Positions 57,447-64,000 of a stretch of 64,000 bases of DNA are shown in pieces. The position numbers and the translations under genes are program-made. The first letter of the stretch is position 1. Each line of letters begins with the position of its first letter. The stretch lies in NCBI RefSeq assembly GCF_012516475.1, contig NZ_CP051217.1, positions 682,001 to 746,000 of the forward strand, read 5' to 3'. A model generated the notes under the pieces. It was given only the letters and a program-made list of their open reading frames with translations. It did no database searches and was not told the DNA's origin. The DNA is from Parasphingorhabdus halotolerans. GTDB lineage: Bacteria > Pseudomonadota > Alphaproteobacteria > Sphingomonadales > Sphingomonadaceae.

Positions 57447-57569
57447 GTTTATCTCCAACGTTAGTTGTCCATAAAAGCTAAGGCTACCGTGCCGCTTTTT
57501 CCAGTCCTTTCTTGCAACTGGCTGATATTCCATCCGGTTAATACTCGCACTAATCGGCAAAAGAGGATA

Positions 57570-58520
57570 ATGTCGGTCTGTTCATCGAAAGACTCAATGA
57601 TGTCATCCTACCTGCCAACCCTCAAGCAATTGCAATATCTTGTTGCATTGAAAGAACATGGCCACTTTGGTCGTGCAGCAGAATCCTGCTTTGTTACCCA
57701 ATCTACGCTTTCGGCAGGAATTAAAGAGCTGGAAACATTGCTGGATCTGATCTTGGTTGAAAGAACCCGGCGCGTGGTCCGGTTTACCGAACTGGGTGAT
57801 CTGATTGTCGATAAATCTCACCGAATTTTGCGGGAAGCGGAAGAGCTCTCGGATATGGCCCGATCGGCAGGGAAGCCGTTGACCGGTAACGTCCGTATGA
57901 GCGTTATACCCACAATTGCCCCTTTCCTTTTGCCAAAATTGTTACCCCAACTTCGCAAAGAACGACCAGAGCTCAAACTATATTTGAAGGAAGAGACCAG
58001 CCAGTCCGCGTGCGATTCGCTCCATCATGGTCATGTTGATTGCGTCCTGCTGGCTCAGCCATTCCCCTGCGGTGACGTGGAATGGGAAAAATTATTTGAT
58101 GACGAGATTTTTTTCGCTTTTCCCAAAGATGATCCACGCGATCCGCCTGCCGTGATTGATCCCGCTTTGATTGACGAAAATCAATTGCTGCTTCTGGAGG
58201 ACGGTCACTGCCTGAAAGACCATGCCCTCGCCGCTTGCAACAGACCGGAATTGCGGGCATCCGCTCGCATGATGGGCACCTCGCTGCATACGCTGGTGCA
58301 AATGGTAGACAATGGTCTCGGCTTCACCCTGCTACCAAAAATGGCGATCGATAGCGGCATCCTCGAGCATACCGATATTATCGCTCGGCCGATAAAATCA
58401 GAAAATGCCTATCGCGACATCGTTCTGGTCTGGCGCAAAAATAGTCCGCGTAAAGAAGAATTTAAGCTGCTTGCGGAAATTATGCGACAAGGACAAAATT
58501 GGGTTACCGGTGCCCATTGA
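57570..58520 (+). CDS. oxyR: Hydrogen peroxide-sensing LysR regulator OxyR
   Basis: About 316 residues from ATG 57570; ATG 57597 or 57600 is also possible and would better match the family N-terminus (YLPTLKQLQYLVAL). The helix-turn-helix is HFGRAAESCFVTQSTLSAGI. The redox Cys pair is in EDGHCLKDHALAACN, with nine positions between the two Cys as in E. coli OxyR. It should activate katG, present at 36571 in this window. Confidence 0.93.
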   Translation: MSVCSSKDSMMSSYLPTLKQLQYLVALKEHGHFGRAAESCFVTQSTLSAGIKELETLLDLILVERTRRVVRFTELGDLIVDKSHRILREAEELSDMARSAGKPLTGNVRMSVIPTIAPFLLPKLLPQLRKERPELKLYLKEETSQSACDSLHHGHVDCVLLAQPFPCGDVEWEKLFDDEIFFAFPKDDPRDPPAVIDPALIDENQLLLLEDGHCLKDHALAACNRPELRASARMMGTSLHTLVQMVDNGLGFTLLPKMAIDSGILEHTDIIARPIKSENAYRDIVLVWRKNSPRKEEFKLLAEIMRQGQNWVTGAH

Positions 58521-58539
58521 CCGGGTCATTTTTTACGAT

Positions 58540-58986
58540 TCAGCTGTTCTGCCACTTCTCTGCTGCATCAAGATCAATCTGACGTTCTTCCACCCAGTCG
58601 CTGCTGCCATCGTCTCGCCATTCTTTTTTCCAGAATGGAGCATCGGTTTTTAGGCGGTCCATGATGTAAGAACAGGCACCCAATGCCGCTTGCCGGTGGT
58701 CCGACGCTGTACACACCAGCACAATTTGATCGCCAAGCACCAATTTTCCGACACGATGGATGATAGTGATCCCATGCAGTGGCCATCGATCAGCGGCAGT
58801 ATCAGCAATGGCATGCAGCGCTTTATCTGTCATCGCTGGGTAATGTTCGAGTTCCAAACCGGTCACATCTCCGTCGCCGCGTACCAGTCCAATAAAGTTG
58901 GCAATCGCCCCACCGCCATAATTCGCCAATGCAGCTATTTCAGCTCCTGTGTCGAAATCCTCTTCACTGACATGAACTTTTATCAT
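58540..58986 (-). CDS. moaE: Molybdopterin synthase catalytic subunit
   Basis: A 148-residue protein. GGGAIANFIGLVRGD at the N-terminus, ELEHYPAMTDKALHAIAD, IIHRVGKLVLGDQIVLV and the C-terminal DAPFWKKEW with the active-site Lys pair. With MoaD it inserts sulfur into precursor Z to make molybdopterin. The start overlaps the moaD stop (ATGA). Confidence 0.95.
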   Translation of the reverse strand: MIKVHVSEEDFDTGAEIAALANYGGGAIANFIGLVRGDGDVTGLELEHYPAMTDKALHAIADTAADRWPLHGITIIHRVGKLVLGDQIVLVCTASDHRQAALGACSYIMDRLKTDAPFWKKEWRDDGSSDWVEERQIDLDAAEKWQNS

Positions 58987-59246
58987 CCACCGGTTACCGG
59001 CGGAAATATCGCTAATTCATCGGCATCGTCGATAGCCTCGCTATGTTGCACAAAGTTTTGGTCCAGCGCGAAACGGAGTTTGGCGGTGTCGGCAAATACG
59101 CTACGATAACTTGCATCGTGTTGCTGCAACTGCTGCAAAAGCTCGGCAACTGTGGTTCCGGCTGCCGGGCGAACTATTTGCTCTTCGCTGCAGCCGCGAC
59201 GCTCCTTTACCCAAGCAAAATATATGATCGTCAATGTATCTGCCAT
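58983..59246 (-). CDS. moaD: Molybdopterin synthase sulfur carrier subunit
   Basis: An 87-residue ubiquitin-fold protein ending in the required Gly-Gly (PPVTGG). Its N-terminus TLTIIYFAWVKERRGCSEE is typical. The C-terminal glycine is thiocarboxylated and inserted into the MoaE active site. pgsA stops immediately before its ATG (TAAATG), so pgsA, moaD and moaE form one unit. Confidence 0.94.
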   Translation of the reverse strand: MADTLTIIYFAWVKERRGCSEEQIVRPAAGTTVAELLQQLQQHDASYRSVFADTAKLRFALDQNFVQHSEAIDDADELAIFPPVTGG

Positions 59247-59798
59247 TTAATCCATATGCTTCAGGCCAACGCGAAGATAATCCCACCCTGTGATCAGAGT
59301 TATAATAGCTGCTGCCCACAATGTTACCAAGCCGATAGATTTAATCCACAACAACGCTGGCAAGCCTCCAGCCAATATCAAAGCACCCAGCGATATAAGT
59401 TGGAAGGCGGTTTTCCATTTGGCCAATCGTGACACAGGAACACTAACTTGCAAACCAGCAAGAAACTCGCGCAATCCCGAAACAGCTATTTCACGCAGCA
59501 AAATGACCAAAGCGGCAATGACGTGATAGCCTTCAATATCGCCCGAAGCGCATAAAATAAGTACAACCGAGGCGACCATGATCTTGTCGGCAATCGGGTC
59601 GAGAAAAATACCGAGCTTCGACACTGTGCCTTGGGCTCGCGCAAGATAGCCGTCAAAATAATCAGTAATTGCCATTAAGCCATATAGAGCAAACGCCAAC
59701 CAATAACCCAATTTCCAATCAGGTTCCCATAACAGCCACACCAGAAACGGCACGGTCAGGATGCGGGACAGAGTCAATATGTTCGGGACGTTCAACAT
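59247..59798 (-). CDS. pgsA: Phosphatidylglycerophosphate synthase
   Basis: About 183 residues from ATG 59798 (MLNVPNILTLSRI). The CDP-alcohol phosphatidyltransferase motif D-x2-D-G-x2-A-R-x8-G-x3-D-x3-D is present as YFDGYLARAQGTVSKLG and FLDPIADK. Several membrane helices. It makes phosphatidylglycerophosphate from CDP-diacylglycerol and glycerol 3-phosphate. First gene of pgsA-moaD-moaE. Confidence 0.94.
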   Translation of the reverse strand: MLNVPNILTLSRILTVPFLVWLLWEPDWKLGYWLAFALYGLMAITDYFDGYLARAQGTVSKLGIFLDPIADKIMVASVVLILCASGDIEGYHVIAALVILLREIAVSGLREFLAGLQVSVPVSRLAKWKTAFQLISLGALILAGGLPALLWIKSIGLVTLWAAAIITLITGWDYLRVGLKHMD

Positions 59799-60002
59799 GC
59801 CGAACTGCCTTAAAGAAATTTTAATGAAAGTGAAATCCAATCGTCACTGAGACCTGTACAAATCTTGCGAGTTGATAGCTAGCATGTGCATTGGCTTGCG
59901 CTCTGGTTCAACTTCGCTACTGTGCCGCTGAAATCTATTCCTCCCTGTCTAACCGCGATCTGACCACAACCTGACCATGATCAAATACGGGAAATTTTCA
60001 CA

Positions 60003-61328
60003 ATGACATCAACCTTGCGACTCTTGGCCAAAAGGAAATTCTGGCCACTATTTATTACGCAGTTGCTAGGCGCTTTTAATGATAATTTGTTCAAATTCTC
60101 GATGGTCATATTGGTCACCTACGGAATCTATGGGCTGGAAGGCGCGACTGAACGGGAAACATCATTTAACGCGTTGGCTTCAGGCATCTTTATTCTCCCA
60201 TTTTTCCTGTTTTCTGCACTGGCCGGCCAACTCGCGGACAATTATGACAAGGCCCGTATCATCCGTCTGGTTAAGACTCTGGAGATAGCCATCGCTATTA
60301 TCGGCGGAGTCGGATTGTTCATTGAATCCGAGACCATCATGCTGTTAGCGCTGTTTTTGCTTGGATTGCAGTCAACGTTTTTCGGTCCGATTAAATATGC
60401 GATTCTTCCTCAACATCTGGAAATCGACGAAGTTCTGGCAGGCACGGGATTGGTGGAAGCTGGTACTTACATCGCCATTCTGTTTGGCACAGTGCTTGGC
60501 GGCCTGATCATTGATCGCAATGGCCATGGCGTCGAGTTGGCTATTGCTGCCGTGCTCGGAGTCGCCATCGTCGGTCGTATAGCGGCACAATTTGTACCCG
60601 ACGCACCGTCGCAGAAGGCGATGGAAAAAATCGACTTCAATGTTTTTCGATCCTCATTTCGGTTGATTTCAGCGACGCTCCATGTCCGCAAGCTTTATCT
60701 CTCAATTATCGCAATAAGCTTTTTCTGGACGATTGGCTCGGTTTTGATCATCCAATTCCAGCCATTGGTGAAAAACGTTTTCTCGGGTTCGCCCGAAGTT
60801 GTGAGCCTCTTCCTTGGCATTTTTTCAATAGGAATCGCGATCGGTTCCATATTGATCAATCGTTTGCTCAAAAGCAAAGTGTCCGCACGATTTGCGCCGG
60901 TTAGCGTCATCGCGATGGGTATTTTCGTGGTGATGTTCTACTTTATCGTGCGCGGATGGACGCCGCTTCCCGTTGGCGAATTTTTTTCTATCTCGACTTT
61001 CATGCAAGAACCAACGGCTTGGCCGGTATTGCTCATTCTTGCAGGAATAGCGATTACTGGGGGCATGTTTGTCGTGCCGCTTTATGCATTCCTGACCACT
61101 ACAGTCCCGATCAGTGAAACCGCGAGAACAATCGCAGCAAATAATGTTGTGAATTCTGGTTGCATGGTTATCGGTGCCGTTCTTGCGCTGGCGCTGAGCA
61201 TGATCGGCGTGAGCGCGGCGGAGCAACTGCTTTTGGTTGCGGCCATGTGCGTTGTTGCAGCATGGCTGGGCCAACAGCTTCATCTAGCCTGTGATGATCC
61301 GGTAACCGGCGAAGCAATCAGAAAATAA
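60003..61328 (+). CDS. MFS transporter, LplT-like
   Basis: A 441-residue permease with about twelve hydrophobic segments. N-terminal FWPLFITQLLGAFNDNLFKF and later LALFLLGLQSTFFGPIKYAILP are hallmarks of the LplT branch, which flips lysophospholipids for re-acylation by Aas. No Aas-type acyltransferase is adjacent. Its 3' end overlaps the convergent small ORF by 11 bases. Confidence 0.88.
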   Translation: MTSTLRLLAKRKFWPLFITQLLGAFNDNLFKFSMVILVTYGIYGLEGATERETSFNALASGIFILPFFLFSALAGQLADNYDKARIIRLVKTLEIAIAIIGGVGLFIESETIMLLALFLLGLQSTFFGPIKYAILPQHLEIDEVLAGTGLVEAGTYIAILFGTVLGGLIIDRNGHGVELAIAAVLGVAIVGRIAAQFVPDAPSQKAMEKIDFNVFRSSFRLISATLHVRKLYLSIIAISFFWTIGSVLIIQFQPLVKNVFSGSPEVVSLFLGIFSIGIAIGSILINRLLKSKVSARFAPVSVIAMGIFVVMFYFIVRGWTPLPVGEFFSISTFMQEPTAWPVLLILAGIAITGGMFVVPLYAFLTTTVPISETARTIAANNVVNSGCMVIGAVLALALSMIGVSAAEQLLLVAAMCVVAAWLGQQLHLACDDPVTGEAIRK

Positions 61329-61536
61329 AAATGGAGAACGCCGTAAAAAATGCGACAAAACTGAGCAAAAAAAGGTGAAGGTCTTCGTTTTGCCAAAATT
61401 TCTCTGGCGAACTTTCTGCTTCCGCCAAAACCTGCTCTTCCGCTACTTGAAGGATTTCCCTCGGCAAAGAAAGCCGGAAAGGATGCCTAGCTCCTTCTTC
61501 TCTCAATACCAGCGACCGTTTTCTTATTTGTTCCAT
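61318..61536 (-). CDS. Small C-terminally anchored membrane protein (hypothetical)
   Basis: A 72-residue ORF. Residues 1-50 are charged (RKRSLVLREEGARHPFRLSL, AEESSPEKF-like), and the last 20 are hydrophobic and Phe-rich (LFLLSFVAFFTAFSIFIF), like a tail-anchored protein. The ATG has no clear ribosome site and the end overlaps the MFS gene. Believable as a gene from its amphipathic-then-hydrophobic layout, but unproven. Confidence 0.45.
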   Translation of the reverse strand: MEQIRKRSLVLREEGARHPFRLSLPREILQVAEEQVLAEAESSPEKFWQNEDLHLFLLSFVAFFTAFSIFIF

Positions 61537-61945
61537 GAATCGTTGTTAACAATTTGTTAGTTATAAAATCCACGGCAAATAACTAGTTAACGTCCGTGTG
61601 TTTCGAATCGGCACAAAGGTCGAGGAAATTTTCAAATTTTATGGTTAACAGCTATGGGACATCAAGAAAATAACCACGAGGAAAGTTCAGAAAGGCCTTA
61701 TTCCAGACGGAAAAATAATTATGGCCTGAGCCAAAATGCGGCTACTTCATCAAAAAAAGCGGATTGATGGATCACAACAGGCGACGCAAAATAGCTGAAT
61801 TTTGGCATGCTTTGTCTTATTGTGTGATCTTTGTCACACGGCTGAAAAAAGTTTAAGCTACGGAAATATTGGTTGATTAACGTAACTTGATATGGCAGAG
61901 CACTCAACGTATTGAGTGAAATGCGAAACCCTGAAGGAGCAAATT
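61537..61945. other. Gene-poor AT-rich intergenic region (about 400 bases)
   Basis: No convincing gene. It holds a CRP/FNR-like palindrome at 61822, a 37-codon open frame at 61654-61767 without a ribosome site, and the promoter and 5' region of the small exported protein at 61946. AT content is clearly higher than in flanking genes. Confidence 0.6.
61822..61839. promoter_or_regulatory. Perfect CRP/FNR-family palindrome
   Basis: GTGTGA, six bases (TCTTTG), TCACAC: all six bases of each arm match exactly, including the TGTGA/TCACA CRP core. It lies about 107 bases upstream of the ATG at 61946, a position suited to activation of that gene. Confidence 0.55.
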
Positions 61946-62182
61946 ATGCGTTTCGGTAAAATTGGAATGGCTGCAGTAGCAGCCGCATCGCTGGTAAGCG
62001 CACCTGTGTTCGCACAGGCAGCCCCAGCATCTCAGCCTGTTCGTGCTGCGGCATCAGCAGATGAGGAAAGCAATGTTGAAGGCGGGTCTGGAATCATTCT
62101 CGCAATTCTCGCTGCAGCAGCAGTCATCGCTGGTATTATTATCGCGGCCGACGGCAGTGAAAATACGCCAACCAGCCCTTGA
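61946..62182 (+). CDS. Small exported protein with a C-terminal membrane segment
   Basis: A 78-residue protein from ATG 61946, with GAAGGAG six bases upstream. A signal peptide (GMAAVAAASLVSAPVFAQAA) is followed by an Ala/Ser/Glu linker and a hydrophobic segment (IILAILAAAAVIAGIIIAA), ending in a short polar tail. Similar tiny Ala-rich proteins are common in sphingomonads and have no known role. Preceded by a CRP/FNR-like site and followed by an intrinsic terminator, so it is a single-gene transcript. Confidence 0.8.
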   Translation: MRFGKIGMAAVAAASLVSAPVFAQAAPASQPVRAAASADEESNVEGGSGIILAILAAAAVIAGIIIAADGSENTPTSP

Positions 62183-62207
62183 GCTGAGGTCGTTGTGGAA
62201 TTTTAAG

Positions 62208-62235
62208 ATGGCGGCCTTCTGGTCGCCATTTTTTT
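62208..62235 (+). terminator. Intrinsic terminator after the small exported protein
   Basis: Arms ATGGCG and CGCCAT, extended by a G/C-rich inner stem, then seven T. It separates this gene from the ABM-domain gene that follows. Confidence 0.88.
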
Positions 62236-62283
62236 GCCATATCGCAACGCAATTCCGGAAAGCAGCCATGTGGGAGTTGAAAC

Positions 62284-62592
62284 ATGATATTCGTACAAGG
62301 CGTAATTAAAGTCGCTTCCGAATCGTTAGACGATATAATATCTCCGGTTATTGAAATTGCCAAAGCCAGCGATAAGGAAGTGGGCTGCCTGCATTACAGC
62401 TTCGCGCAAGATATCTCGGATCCAAGCATTTTCCATATTTGTGAACGTTGGCGCAGTGAAGATGATCTCAACGCTCATTTTCAAGAACCCCACGTGGCGA
62501 CATTCAATGCCGCAATCGCCGGTCTGAAAATCGAATCCATGGATGTGCGGATGTATTCCGGAGACGAAGTCCGGATAATGATGCAAAGCTGA
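62284..62592 (+). CDS. Antibiotic biosynthesis monooxygenase (ABM) domain protein
   Basis: A 102-residue single-domain protein with the dimeric alpha/beta fold pattern: [50 protein letters not shown] and a last strand (MDVRMYSG). YgiN-like members act as quinol or aromatic monooxygenases without cofactors; the substrate is unknown. ATG follows the upstream terminator. Confidence 0.85.
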   Translation: MIFVQGVIKVASESLDDIISPVIEIAKASDKEVGCLHYSFAQDISDPSIFHICERWRSEDDLNAHFQEPHVATFNAAIAGLKIESMDVRMYSGDEVRIMMQS

Positions 62593-62639
62593 AATTCTCT
62601 CTGTTGCACTTGCGCCGAGGATTTCCCATATCCCCATAT

Positions 62640-63206
62640 ATGACAAATGATCAACACCACGGCATGCAACAATGGCATGGCACCACCATCTTATCCGTCC
62701 GTAAAAGTGGCAAAGTTGTCGTAATCGGCGATGGCCAAGTATCGATGGGCGACACGGTGATGAAACCCAATGCACGCAAAGTCCGCCAACTTCATGATGG
62801 CTCTGTCATTGGCGGCTTTGCTGGCGCGACAGCGGATGCTTTCACCCTGTTCGAGCGACTGGAAGCAAAGCTGGAACGCCATAATGGGCAACTCATGCGT
62901 GCGGCGGTGGAACTGGCCAAAGACTGGCGCACTGATAAATATCTTCGCAATCTGGAAGCCATGATGATTGTCGCTGATAAAGAAGTGACATTAATCCTCA
63001 CTGGCAACGGAGATGTGCTTGAACCAACGCGTGGCATTGCGGCGATTGGGTCGGGCGGAAACTTCGCGTTGTCCGCGGCGAAAGCGCTGCTCGACTATGA
63101 AAAAAATGCTGAGAAGCTTGCCAAAAAAGCAATGATAATCGCTGCAGAGACCTGCGTATATACCAATGATCAGTTCACGATGGAGATACTGGACAGCGAG
63201 CAATAA
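62640..63206 (+). CDS. hslV: ATP-dependent protease peptidase subunit HslV
   Basis: A 188-residue protein. The catalytic Thr is in [11 protein letters not shown] after a short propeptide of about 14 residues, and [32 protein letters not shown] and [12 protein letters not shown] are typical. It forms a double hexamer with the HslU unfoldase. hslU is not the next gene; an exported FAD oxidoreductase follows instead, so hslU must be elsewhere or lie past the window edge. Confidence 0.95.
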   Translation: MTNDQHHGMQQWHGTTILSVRKSGKVVVIGDGQVSMGDTVMKPNARKVRQLHDGSVIGGFAGATADAFTLFERLEAKLERHNGQLMRAAVELAKDWRTDKYLRNLEAMMIVADKEVTLILTGNGDVLEPTRGIAAIGSGGNFALSAAKALLDYEKNAEKLAKKAMIIAAETCVYTNDQFTMEILDSEQ

Positions 63207-63224
63207 CTGCCTATTGTTAGCGTT

Positions 63225-64000
63225 GTGCTTGCATCTGGTTCCATCAATCGCAGATCCCTTCTTGCCAGCGGCATTGCGCTCGGTAGCACCGTATTTGTTA
63301 ACGGATGTACCACTGTGGCTGATACCGGCATCGCCCTACCCGGTCCGCAGAAATGCCTTTCACCTGTAAATGTTTCGCAAGACCGCGTCATAAGACAATT
63401 GGTCGGGCTTCGCCCTTATCGTCCCACAGGGTTTGTTGTGCGCCGCGAAGCGCTGGGCGACAAACAAATAGTCCATAATTACGGACATGGCGGCGGCGGA
63501 ATTACACTGGCCTGGGGCAGTTCGCGGCTGGCTGTTGATCTGGCATTACAGGACACGCAAGGGCCGGTTGCCGTGCTTGGAGCCGGTATCATGGGACTGA
63601 CTACCGCACGTTTGCTGCAAGAAGCTGGCCGTTCAGTAACAATTTACACGAGTCAGCTTCCGCCCAACACAACATCCAATATCGCCGGCGGGCAATGGTA
63701 TCCAAGTAGCGTTTTTCGGCGCTCGCTTGTAACATCGGGGTTCCAGCAGCAGTTTATCGCTGCGGCGAACTATAGTTATAAGCGCTATCAGATATTCGTC
63801 GGCGAGCAATATGGGGTGCGCTGGCTCCAGAATTATGAATTGTCGTCTAGTCCGATAGGGGGTGGTCTGACAGATCAGCTGATCGCTTCGATGGTCCCGG
63901 CAAAACGGGAAATTCCGCCGGATCAGAATCCGTTCGGAACAAAACATCTTCGGCGCTGGAACGGGATGTATATTGAGCCATCCCGTTTTTTGCGTCAACT
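63225..64000 (+). CDS. Tat-exported FAD-dependent D-amino-acid oxidase-like protein (partial)
   Basis: An open frame to the window edge, in the frame just after the hslV stop; GTG at 63225 is the first good start. The N-terminus has a twin-arginine signal (NRRSLLASGIALGSTVFV), and the following Cys could be lipidated. The FAD motif VAVLGAGIMGLTTARLL comes about 110 residues in, preceded by an insertion with RPYRPTGFVVRREALG and HGGGGITLAWGSS, segments normally found near the end of DAAO folds. The C-terminus is missing. Confidence 0.72.
   Translation, partial: MLASGSINRRSLLASGIALGSTVFVNGCTTVADTGIALPGPQKCLSPVNVSQDRVIRQLVGLRPYRPTGFVVRREALGDKQIVHNYGHGGGGITLAWGSSRLAVDLALQDTQGPVAVLGAGIMGLTTARLLQEAGRSVTIYTSQLPPNTTSNIAGGQWYPSSVFRRSLVTSGFQQQFIAAANYSYKRYQIFVGEQYGVRWLQNYELSSSPIGGGLTDQLIASMVPAKREIPPDQNPFGTKHLRRWNGMYIEPSRFLRQ

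Noticed and set aside
61654..61767. 37-codon open frame in the AT-rich intergenic region
   Set aside because: No ribosome site, no recognisable motif, and composition like the surrounding non-coding DNA; left as a note only.

Overview
The window looks like chromosomal DNA from an alphaproteobacterium of the order Sphingomonadales. Evidence is the exosortase-A type exopolysaccharide locus, a stand-alone petABC operon, argD-argF-hslO, the elongated PstC and PstA proteins, and CCA-encoding tRNA genes. Base composition is moderate, near 50 percent GC by eye. That would fit the lower-GC marine sphingomonads such as Sphingorhabdus or Parasphingorhabdus, but the genus is inference only.

Layout. Positions 1-9940 are the accessory half of an exosortase-A (XrtA/PEP-CTERM type) locus. 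Leftward genes encode a beta-barrel protein (cut by the window edge), a BY-kinase, a Wzz-like chain-length protein, an export lipoprotein, a PLP decarboxylase and an acyl-CoA ligase. Rightward genes encode a GNAT/FemAB-like protein, an acyl carrier protein and two alpha/beta-hydrolase-like proteins. The exosortase itself is not in view. Positions 9942-16078 hold trxB, tRNA-Met, a rhodocoxin-reductase-like flavoprotein, a 2'-5' RNA ligase-like protein, a VUT/queuosine-precursor transporter, tRNA-Arg, a Nudix hydrolase and two membrane proteins. Positions 16153-17289 are a small mobile region: a 190-bp MITE-like element beside a decayed IS5-family copy whose transposase carries two related hairpin inserts. 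A two-component system, an EF-hand protein, a secreted protein and tRNA-Gly follow, then divergent glpD/glpK, petABC, trmL-hemF, lipB, queC-queE, the argD-argF-hslO operon and katG.

Positions 39661-44313 carry glmS and glmU, separated by a VapBC-type toxin-antitoxin pair and an HNH endonuclease with two repeat units. Positions 44397-47170 are a compact four-gene set: nucleotidyltransferase, HprK-related kinase, PqqD-like chaperone and a Tat-exported small protein. I read it as the poorly understood 'HPr-rel-A' system and consider it the most interesting locus here. Positions 47362-56230 are a full phosphate regulon: phoR-pstSCAB-phoU-phoB, and convergent to it an OprO/OprP-type porin.

The right end carries epsC, oxyR, moaDE, pgsA, an LplT-like transporter, a small exported protein below a perfect CRP/FNR-type palindrome, an ABM-domain protein, hslV and a truncated Tat-exported D-amino-acid-oxidase-like protein.

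Functional links inside the window: OxyR (57.6 kb) is the natural regulator of katG (36.6 kb). QueC and QueE make preQ0, and the VUT transporter could import the same precursor. PhoBR would govern pst and probably the porin. The EF-hand protein lies directly upstream of the two-component system, in the same direction. A nine-codon leader ORF embedded in a terminator-like hairpin precedes argD and may control the arginine genes.
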